A stretch of 29,618 nucleotides of DNA from Bacteroidota bacterium (GTDB taxonomy: Bacteria > Bacteroidota > Bacteroidia > NS11-12g > UBA955), in assembly GCA_005788145.1 (NCBI GenBank), contig SXYY01000058.1, positions 1-29,618 on the forward strand, written 5' to 3'. The position numbers and the translations under genes are program-made. Below, piece after piece: positions 14,353 through 20,089 of this stretch (its first letter is position 1; each line of letters begins with the position of its first letter). The notes beneath the pieces are model-generated. The model had not been told where the DNA came from. It did no database searches and saw only the letters and a program-made list of their open reading frames with translations.

Positions 14353-15204
14353 ATGGAGATGGAAAATGACTTTTTAGACAGATACCAGCGTCAGCTGTCG
14401 CTCAGTGAAGTGGGCATACACGGGCAGCGCGCGTTGCGCGCTGCCCGTGTATTGGTTGTCGGACTCGGGGGCTTGGGATGTCCGGCCGTTCAGTATCTAG
14501 CCGCCGCCGGAATTGGGGGTCTCGTTTTGGTCGATGCCGACCAAGTTTCGCTCAGTAACCTACACCGCCAAACCTTGTATGGACCCCAACTAATTGGACA
14601 TTCTAAGGCAGAAGCCGCAGCAGCATGGGTAAAAAATCACCATCCCAACACCCGCGTCTCTGTTTTGCAATCGATGTTTACGATGGATAATGCACAGTCA
14701 ATATTTGACAACGCTTTGCCCATTGACCACTCGACCTCAGATGTTGGGATTGCGGTTGAAGGGTCCCAAACGAACCTGGATTTAATCCTCGACTGCACCG
14801 ACAATTTTGCGGCCCGATACGCCATCAACGATGCGTGTGCCAAAGCGGGCATTCCTTGGATTTACGCGTCGATAGTAAAATTTGAAGGACAGGTTTCGGT
14901 ATTCAATGTGCCTTACAATTACCGCGAAATACAAGGTTCTGGTGAAACTAACATTGTTTCGCGGTCGCTAAATTACCGTGATGTTTTTCCACATCCACCG
15001 GCTGAGGGCGAGGTGCAAAATTGTGCCGAATCGGGTGTTTTGGGTGCTTTGGCAGGCATTGTGGGGTCTTTACAAGCCATGGAAGCATTGAAATTTATAC
15101 TTAAAACGGAAGGCTTGTTGATTGACCAACTGCTCACATACAATGCCCTTACACATCGCTTGGTGAAATTTGATCTACCAAGAAATTCTGAGGCAAAGTT
15201 GTAA
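14353..15204 (+). CDS. moeB: MoeB/ThiF-type sulfur-carrier adenylyltransferase without zinc ligands
   Basis: A 283-residue E1-like enzyme expected to adenylate the MoaD C-terminus. It shows RYQRQLSL with the arginine finger, the nucleotide-binding GLGGLGCPA, VDADQVSLSNLHRQ, GHSKAEAA with the conserved Lys, and DCTDNFAARY with the Mg-binding Asp. NCAESGVLGALAGIVGSLQAMEALK carries the conserved cysteine. Only four cysteines exist and none forms CxxC, so both zinc-binding pairs of E. coli MoeB are absent, as is the rhodanese domain found in MoeBR proteins. A related ThiF or HesA role cannot be excluded. The ATG at 14353 was chosen; a TTG-initiated form from 14320 is possible. A 17-bp perfect hairpin lies in codons 22-34. 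Confidence 0.85.
   Translation: MEMENDFLDRYQRQLSLSEVGIHGQRALRAARVLVVGLGGLGCPAVQYLAAAGIGGLVLVDADQVSLSNLHRQTLYGPQLIGHSKAEAAAAWVKNHHPNTRVSVLQSMFTMDNAQSIFDNALPIDHSTSDVGIAVEGSQTNLDLILDCTDNFAARYAINDACAKAGIPWIYASIVKFEGQVSVFNVPYNYREIQGSGETNIVSRSLNYRDVFPHPPAEGEVQNCAESGVLGALAGIVGSLQAMEALKFILKTEGLLIDQLLTYNALTHRLVKFDLPRNSEAKL
14416..14452. repeat. Perfect 17-bp inverted repeat inside moeB
   Basis: Left arm 14416-14432 (ATACACGGGCAGCGCGC), spacer GTT (14433-14435), right arm 14436-14452 (GCGCGCTGCCCGTGTAT). The GC-rich stem lies about 63 nt after the moeB start codon and encodes the conserved region before GLGGLG. No oligo-T tract follows, so it is not a standard terminator. Confidence 0.9.
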
Positions 15205-15218
15205 CTTTACCCTCGCAA

Positions 15219-15665
15219 ATGTCTGAGAAAAAACCCAAAAACATCTTCGTCCATGGGGCCATTTCCCCGGTAAAAATTGGAGAGGATATCGCCCACCATC
15301 AAAAGAAAACCCACATCGGTGCGCACAGCATTTTCATGGGTCAGGTGAGGGCCGATAACCGCGAAAATGGTGAAGTTGCGGCCATAGAATATACCGCCCA
15401 CGAAGCCATGGCCTTGGAACAGATGCATGTGATTAGGGAGGAGATTTTTGCACAATTCCCACTGACTTGTTTGCACATCACCCACAGTTTGGGTGTGGTT
15501 GCCGTGGGGGAGATTTGCTTGTTTGTATTTGCTTCGGCTGTACATCGAAAAGAAGCCATTCATGCTTGTGAAGCCGTGGTTGAGCGCATCAAGAAGGAAT
15601 TGCCTATTTGGGGGAAAGAGATATTGACAAACGAAAATCATCAGTGGAAGGAAAATCGCCCATGA
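15219..15665 (+). CDS. moaE: Molybdopterin synthase catalytic subunit MoaE
   Basis: A 148-residue large subunit of molybdopterin synthase, which with thiocarboxylated MoaD adds the dithiolene sulfurs to precursor Z. Family features: GAHSIFMGQVRADNRENGEV, the YTAHEAMALEQM helix, LHITHSLGVVAVGEICLFV, then ASAVHRKEAIHACEAVVERI and the catalytic lysines in KKELPIWGKE. It starts 14 nt after the moeB stop, with a near-consensus TAACTTTA at 15202-15209. Its stop TGA overlaps the next gene's ATG (ATGA), indicating coupled translation with moaC-moaB. Confidence 0.95.
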   Translation: MSEKKPKNIFVHGAISPVKIGEDIAHHQKKTHIGAHSIFMGQVRADNRENGEVAAIEYTAHEAMALEQMHVIREEIFAQFPLTCLHITHSLGVVAVGEICLFVFASAVHRKEAIHACEAVVERIKKELPIWGKEILTNENHQWKENRP

Positions 15666-16582
15666 TCAACATAACGCATAAGTCCAATACTTTGAGAAAA
15701 GCCATTGCGGAAGCGGTGGTGAAAGTGTCTTCGCCAACCACCATTGATGCAGTGAGAAATCGTGCGGTGCCCAAAGGCGATGTGCTTGAATTTGCAAGGG
15801 TTGCGGGGTTGTTCGCTGTGAAAAAAACGGCAGATATGGTGCCTGATTGTCACCCGATGCCCGTGGAATATACCTCTGTGGGTTATGAGCTGGGTGATTG
15901 TGAGATTCGAATCCGAATGGAGGTTCATACCGTTTACAAGACGGGTGTGGAAGTGGAGGCGATGCACGGTGTTTCGGTGGTCGCATTGACCCTTTACGAT
16001 ATGCTGAAACCGATTGATAAGCATATTGAAATTGCCCACATTCGGTTGGTGTCGAAAACTGGCGGAAAATCCGATGCCCAGAAATCGACGCTACATCAAA
16101 TTTGTGCCCAGAAATCGGCCCAAGTGGTGGTGTGTAGTGATTCTGTTTTTCGGGGGGATGCCGAAGACAAAGCCGGGGCAATGGTGGCTGAGCGTTTGAA
16201 ATCGGCGGGTTTGGATGTGGCTTCTGTAGTGGTGGTGCCCGATGAAATTGCCAACATTCAATCGTGTTTGCTGGAGCACGCGCCCAAGGTGGATGTGTTG
16301 TTGTTTGTGGGAGGCACCGGGCTGTCGCATCGCGATGTAACACCTGAAGCCGTTAGGCCACTGCTCACCCGCGAAATAGAGGGCGTGATGGAGACGGCTC
16401 GACACTACGGCCAAGATCGCATGCCCTTTGCGATGCTCTCCAGGGGTGTTGCCGGAATGGTGAATGATACATTGGTGATGACGCTTCCTGGATCCACGAA
16501 AGGTGCTCAAGAGACATTGGACGCTGTTTTTCCTGCGGTGATGCATGTGTTTGCCGTAAAAGACGGACAGAAACACGGTTAA
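15662..16582 (+). CDS. moaCB: Bifunctional MoaC-MoaB (MogA-like) Moco biosynthesis fusion
   Basis: A 306-residue fusion. Residues about 1-150 are MoaC, cyclic pyranopterin monophosphate synthase: KGDVLEFARVAGLFAVKKT, the substrate-site CHPMPVEY, KTGVEVEAMHGVSVVALTLY followed by DMLK with the catalytic Asp and Lys, and SKTGGKS. Residues about 155-306 are a MoaB/MogA domain that adenylates molybdopterin: VVVCSDSVFRGDAEDKAG, FVGGTGLSHRDVTPEAV, and LPGSTKGAQE. This domain order is an established bifunctional family. The ATG at 15662 overlaps the moaE stop; an in-frame ATG 54 nt upstream would extend into moaE and lacks MoaC homology. It is the last gene of the run. No hairpin terminator was seen in the 48 bp before the convergent gene. 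Confidence 0.95.
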   Translation: MINITHKSNTLRKAIAEAVVKVSSPTTIDAVRNRAVPKGDVLEFARVAGLFAVKKTADMVPDCHPMPVEYTSVGYELGDCEIRIRMEVHTVYKTGVEVEAMHGVSVVALTLYDMLKPIDKHIEIAHIRLVSKTGGKSDAQKSTLHQICAQKSAQVVVCSDSVFRGDAEDKAGAMVAERLKSAGLDVASVVVVPDEIANIQSCLLEHAPKVDVLLFVGGTGLSHRDVTPEAVRPLLTREIEGVMETARHYGQDRMPFAMLSRGVAGMVNDTLVMTLPGSTKGAQETLDAVFPAVMHVFAVKDGQKHG

Positions 16583-16630
16583 TATGGAATGCCCAATGCT
16601 GGCAACAAGCGAGGTGAAAAACCGATCGAA

Positions 16631-17308
16631 TCAATACGGTGAAACGTACGTTGACTTTTTCTGGTTGGGTTTCTTTTTATAATCCCCGCGTTTCCAAGCT
16701 TCTAGAAATTGGATCCAAGCACCCGGACTGAAATAGTTTTGCGGTGGGGCCTGTTTGTAATAATACAATTGGTTGGCGCGTGATTGAGCAAGCAAACTTT
16801 GACTCATGTTGGGGTCGGCAGGACGCAGTCGCTGCTCGTCTTTCAGTGCTTCAGCCTCTAAATTTTGTCGGGCCCGTTCATAGGCATCGTCGGGAATTTC
16901 CTTGCTGACGAATTCGTTTTCAAACAGGGATTTCAGGGGCAAAGCGCGAATGAAAATGGCCGCCATCTGAAGCGTATCTTGGGTCATCAACTTGATGATG
17001 CTGTATCGATTGCCATGCAAGGTGTCGGGTACCACATGCCATGACGGCTCTTGTTCTACTTGTTGGAAAAGAATGGTATCGCCTTTTCTCACAACAACAT
17101 CGAAATGCCCTAAATAATCAGTGAAGCCGATCAAGCCGCGCTTGGGGGTTCGGATATTTACGAATGGGATGGGTTTCAGGCTGTCGGATGTGAGCACCAG
17201 TCCGGTAAATAGTATGTAGGGGTTGTTTTCCTTTCCTGGCTGGGCCTTCAGCGGGTTTAGGCTTCCGCACATTGCCAAAAGCAATACCAATACCCAACGA
17301 AGTCTCAT
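16631..17308 (-). CDS. Secreted CarboxypepD-reg-like domain protein
   Basis: A 225-residue protein with a Sec signal peptide (MRLRWVLVLLLAMCGSLNPL, probable cleavage after LKAQ). Residues about 30-100 form a carboxypeptidase-regulatory-like beta-sandwich: FTGLVLTSDSLKPIPFVNIR, then the turn and strand GLIGFTDYLGHFDVVVRKGD and TILF. The remainder is charged and helical, with a basic tail rich in Lys. Such Bacteroidota proteins are periplasmic or outer-membrane associated; the exact role is unknown. The start was set at 17308 rather than an ATG 27 nt upstream because it gives a clean signal peptide and follows the -7 element by 5 nt. It lies 33 nt downstream of the chrA stop on the same strand. 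Confidence 0.8.
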   Translation of the reverse strand: MRLRWVLVLLLAMCGSLNPLKAQPGKENNPYILFTGLVLTSDSLKPIPFVNIRTPKRGLIGFTDYLGHFDVVVRKGDTILFQQVEQEPSWHVVPDTLHGNRYSIIKLMTQDTLQMAAIFIRALPLKSLFENEFVSKEIPDDAYERARQNLEAEALKDEQRLRPADPNMSQSLLAQSRANQLYYYKQAPPQNYFSPGAWIQFLEAWKRGDYKKKPNQKKSTYVSPY

Positions 17309-17313
17309 GAATT

Positions 17314-17321
17314 CAAAGGTA
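17314..17321 (-). promoter_or_regulatory. Putative -7 element TACCTTTG before the CarboxypepD-reg-like gene
   Basis: The minus strand TACCTTTG is a full TAnnTTTG match, 5 nt before the ATG at 17308, in the 33-bp gap after chrA. It suggests an independent, nearly leaderless transcript. No -33 TTTG is at normal spacing. Confidence 0.45.
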
Positions 17322-17341
17322 ATTAAAAACTGCACATGGCG

Positions 17342-18589
17342 TTACATGGGGATCAACCATCCCATGAGTATCATCAATAATACGATGAATGGCGTTGGGA
17401 CCCTTTTGGTACTCAACAGCGTTAATGTGATGGCAAATACCCCAAATTGAAGGTAGGTGTGCTGATTGAGCGCTGTAAATTGCTTCCAATAGTAATAATT
17501 GATGAGGAGTGCTGCGGTGAGAATGAATCCTACTGCCGCTGCGAAAATGCCATCTAGTGCCAATCGAATGGAGCGATGTGATTGCAATCGATCCCAGAGT
17601 GGATAGGCGAAAAAGACCATGAGCGTTCCGGGCATGAATACCGCGACCAAGCCAATCAAACAACCCACAAACTGATAGAATGAATTGTAACCAAAGGATT
17701 TCATGGCCATGGAATTGACATAGACCATGAAGTTGAAATTGGGTCCGGGTAGCGCTTGGAGCAGACCGAGTCCGTTGTTAAATTCTTGGGGCGTGAGGCG
17801 ATGGTGGTAGACCACATATTGTTCGTGGCTCATCGCTGCGAGGGTATTGCCACCGCCGAAACTCAGGGCGCCGATGCGATAGGTATTTTCAAATAAAACA
17901 AAGGGTTGTGCGAGTATAAGGTACTCAGCGTTTTGATTAAGCAACAATCCCAATCCACCAACGACCATGAAAATGATACCAAAAGCCGTTAAGTTTCGCC
18001 ATTTGATGGGTTTGGGTTTGGAAATCGCAATCATAGGTAGTTCATAGTTGTTGAATCGCGCGCTGATAATTCCTGCCAAGACCATCCCGAGTGGGAAAAG
18101 CAAGGGCGTATTGATGAGAAAACCCAAGATGCCGAATGCGATAAAAATGCTGTAGTTGAGGGTGGATTTTCGGATCCATGGAGCCATCGAAATGACCGAA
18201 TATGCCAAAAATGCGGCGACCATGGGTTGCATGAATTGAAGGTGTGTAGCCCCCAAAAATTTGGGCGATAGTGCGATGATGCTCATCAAAATTGCACCGG
18301 GTAATGCCCAAGCAACCAAGCTCATCAGTGCCAGCATCGGACCGCCCATTTTCAATCCCAAAACAGTGATCGTTTGCGTGGTGGATGGGCCTGGTAACAA
18401 ACTGCAAAATGCGTTTACATCTTTCAGTGTGTCTTGGTCGAAAAATCTGTGCTTGTCTACCAACCTCCGCTTGAATTGAGGAATGTGCATCTGTGGCCCA
18501 CCAAACGCCGTGAGTCCCAACCAGAAAACGGATCGCAAGAATTTGATATGCCTCGCCTTTGTTATCTTTGTGGAATGCTGTTGAGACAT
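17342..18589 (-). CDS. chrA: Chromate transporter family protein (ChrA/CHR)
   Basis: A 415-residue long-chain CHR family permease with two homologous halves. The first carries TAFGGPQMHI (about residues 27-36) and the CHR signature FCSLLPGPSTTQTITVLGLKMGG. The second carries SFGGGNTLAAMSHEQYVV and GLGLLQALPGPNFNFMVYV. The family exports chromate, probably by antiport, from the inner membrane. Many members have unknown natural substrates, so chromate resistance itself is not proven. The start MSQQHSTKITKARHIKFLRS lies 15 nt inside the divergent lipoprotein gene. The minus strand reads CAACTTTG, one mismatch from a -7 element, about 20 nt upstream of the ATG. Confidence 0.9.
   Translation of the reverse strand: MSQQHSTKITKARHIKFLRSVFWLGLTAFGGPQMHIPQFKRRLVDKHRFFDQDTLKDVNAFCSLLPGPSTTQTITVLGLKMGGPMLALMSLVAWALPGAILMSIIALSPKFLGATHLQFMQPMVAAFLAYSVISMAPWIRKSTLNYSIFIAFGILGFLINTPLLFPLGMVLAGIISARFNNYELPMIAISKPKPIKWRNLTAFGIIFMVVGGLGLLLNQNAEYLILAQPFVLFENTYRIGALSFGGGNTLAAMSHEQYVVYHHRLTPQEFNNGLGLLQALPGPNFNFMVYVNSMAMKSFGYNSFYQFVGCLIGLVAVFMPGTLMVFFAYPLWDRLQSHRSIRLALDGIFAAAVGFILTAALLINYYYWKQFTALNQHTYLQFGVFAITLTLLSTKRVPTPFIVLLMILMGWLIPM
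18542..18570 (+). promoter_or_regulatory. Putative promoter TTTG-N17-TATCTTTG for the 204-residue lipoprotein
   Basis: TTTG at 18542-18545 and TATCTTTG at 18563-18570 match both Bacteroidota elements with a 17-nt spacer. The ATG at 18575 is 4 nt after the -7 element. The whole promoter lies inside the 5' coding part of the divergent chrA gene. Confidence 0.6.
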
Positions 18590-19189
18590 GAAATCGTTCG
18601 CTTGGTAGGCAAAGTTGCGAAAAATTTGGGTATTTGTTTGGCGTTTGTCACCTTTTTTAAGGCTGGCTGTGGCGATTCCGCGGGTGGTAAATCAGAAAAG
18701 CAGGCCATCATGCTACAATATAGCGACTCGCTTTGGCAAGAACACAAGCTAATAACATCCTTGTTTCGCTTTAAGTTGGATGTAATCAAGGATCGCAAGG
18801 TTGAGATGAAGGAGGTTTTGCAAAAGTTGAAATTTCTGGAGGCCTCGTCGTTAAATGAAGAGCAAGAATCACTGATCGTAAAGTACGAAGCCGTTCACCG
18901 GGTTTATCGGGATATCGTGGAAACATACACCAACACAGTTTTAAGGGCTGAGGAATTGTTCTATGCGATCAAAGGACTTGAAAAGCAAGTGAAGGCCGGC
19001 AATTATGGCACCGGAAACGATGCAGATCAGTTGATTCAATTCAAAAAAGAATTTCAGTCTTTGAAACTCAAATTAGACACGCTGCTCGTGGATGCTGAGT
19101 TCATTGAGCATCAATTGTCTGCCGTCGAGCCTGCTTATCAAAGTGCGGCACCCAAAGTGGAGGCGTTGCTGCCAAAAAACGAATTGTAA
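18575..19189 (+). CDS. Lipoprotein with long helical body, 204 residues
   Basis: I do not recognise the family. The N-terminus MLLRHEIVRLVGKVAKNLGI is basic and leads into a hydrophobic stretch CLAFVTFFKAGC that ends in a lipobox-like FKAGC. The mature part is highly charged and almost entirely helical (KLDVIKDRKVEMKEVLQKLK, FKKEFQSLKLKLDTLLVDAE), with heptad-like spacing that suggests a coiled coil in the periplasm. The start was chosen because it gives the signal sequence and follows the promoter by 4 nt. The 5' end overlaps chrA by 15 nt and the 3' end overlaps the convergent GSCFA gene by 52 nt. Confidence 0.72.
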   Translation: MLLRHEIVRLVGKVAKNLGICLAFVTFFKAGCGDSAGGKSEKQAIMLQYSDSLWQEHKLITSLFRFKLDVIKDRKVEMKEVLQKLKFLEASSLNEEQESLIVKYEAVHRVYRDIVETYTNTVLRAEELFYAIKGLEKQVKAGNYGTGNDADQLIQFKKEFQSLKLKLDTLLVDAEFIEHQLSAVEPAYQSAAPKVEALLPKNEL

Positions 19190-19995
19190 AATCGCTCGAA
19201 AACTTGGTCGATGGCAGCCGCGGTTGGATGCATGTGGTCTTCTTTGTAATATGCCCAATCGTTGAGTTCTTCACGCACAATTTCATAAGCCGGAAAGTAG
19301 TGCACGTTTGGTGCGGCTGATGCCAACAATTCATGCAATGCACTGATGAGCGTGGATTTTGACCGTAAATTTTCTTGAATACCGTCGCGCAAGTGTTTGA
19401 CAGGACTCACTGTGAAAACGATGTGTGCCCTTGGATTGATTTGGTGTATTGTATGGGCAATTTCTTCAATGTGCACCTTGATGTCGGCCTGTTTGCTGAT
19501 GGATTTGATGAAGTCTTGTTGCGGTAGTTTGTGGCAGTTGCCTACGAATTGTTGTGTTGGTATGTGGCGATAAATCCAGGCAGTGCCCAATGTGACACAA
19601 ATGAGATCGGCTTTGCTGGCTTGATTGTAGGCACAATGGCTTGCTTTAAATACTTGATTGAGCAGTTCTGTTTCTGAATTTTTCTGAAACCGGTTGGCGT
19701 GCAACAAGCTGTGGAATATGCCTTGGTGTTGGAATGTTCCCTCTTTTTGGAAGGCCTGATTAAAGGTGTTTCTATCTTTGGATTGGGCGATCAGTTGCCA
19801 ATTTCTCCAAAGGGGAAATGGGTGGAATATGACCCCAAATGGATTGGAGAATGATGTGTGCTGTTTTTCAATGAGGCGTGAATGCATTTCTTCCCCAAAG
19901 CATGAACCCATGAAAAATGTAGTTGCCTCGGCCGGTAGGGAAAGGATTTTCGCAATTTCCACTTGCCTGCGATCCTTGGGGGTTTGTAAATGCAT
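19138..19995 (-). CDS. GSCFA domain protein (SGNH-like hydrolase)
   Basis: A 285-residue member of the GSCFA family, which is common in Bacteroidota. The name motif GSCFGEEMHSRL contains the presumed nucleophile Ser of the SGNH fold. NPFGVIFHP, VTLGTAWIYRH, FTVSPVKHLRDGIQENLRSK and YFPAYEIVREELNDWAYY followed by EDHMHP (Asp/His of a catalytic pair) match the family in order. The substrate is unknown; an acyl-ester hydrolase or transferase acting on envelope glycans is a reasonable inference from the fold. I set the start at MHLQTPKDRRQ because family members begin similarly about 30 residues before GSCFA; an upstream ATG at 20067 would add 24 residues. Confidence 0.85.
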   Translation of the reverse strand: MHLQTPKDRRQVEIAKILSLPAEATTFFMGSCFGEEMHSRLIEKQHTSFSNPFGVIFHPFPLWRNWQLIAQSKDRNTFNQAFQKEGTFQHQGIFHSLLHANRFQKNSETELLNQVFKASHCAYNQASKADLICVTLGTAWIYRHIPTQQFVGNCHKLPQQDFIKSISKQADIKVHIEEIAHTIHQINPRAHIVFTVSPVKHLRDGIQENLRSKSTLISALHELLASAAPNVHYFPAYEIVREELNDWAYYKEDHMHPTAAAIDQVFERFYNSFFGSNASTLGAAL

Positions 19996-20076
19996 ACTCA
20001 CACTACAAACCAAAGGCTTTTTATTGAAATTGGCGATAGGTTGGAGGCTGATAAACAAATTTGGCATCTAAGTGCT

Positions 20077-20084
20077 TATTTTTG
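20077..20084 (+). promoter_or_regulatory. Putative -7 element TATTTTTG for the PKD/beta-helix gene
   Basis: TATTTTTG matches TAnnTTTG and lies 5 nt before the ATG at 20090. A TTTG at 20060-20063 is only 13 nt upstream, too close for the -33 element, so support is partial. Confidence 0.45.
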
Positions 20085-20089
20085 TTGGT

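Noticed and set aside
15666..16343. 225-residue minus-strand ORF opposite moaCB
   Set aside because: Proline- and histidine-rich shadow of a confidently identified gene.
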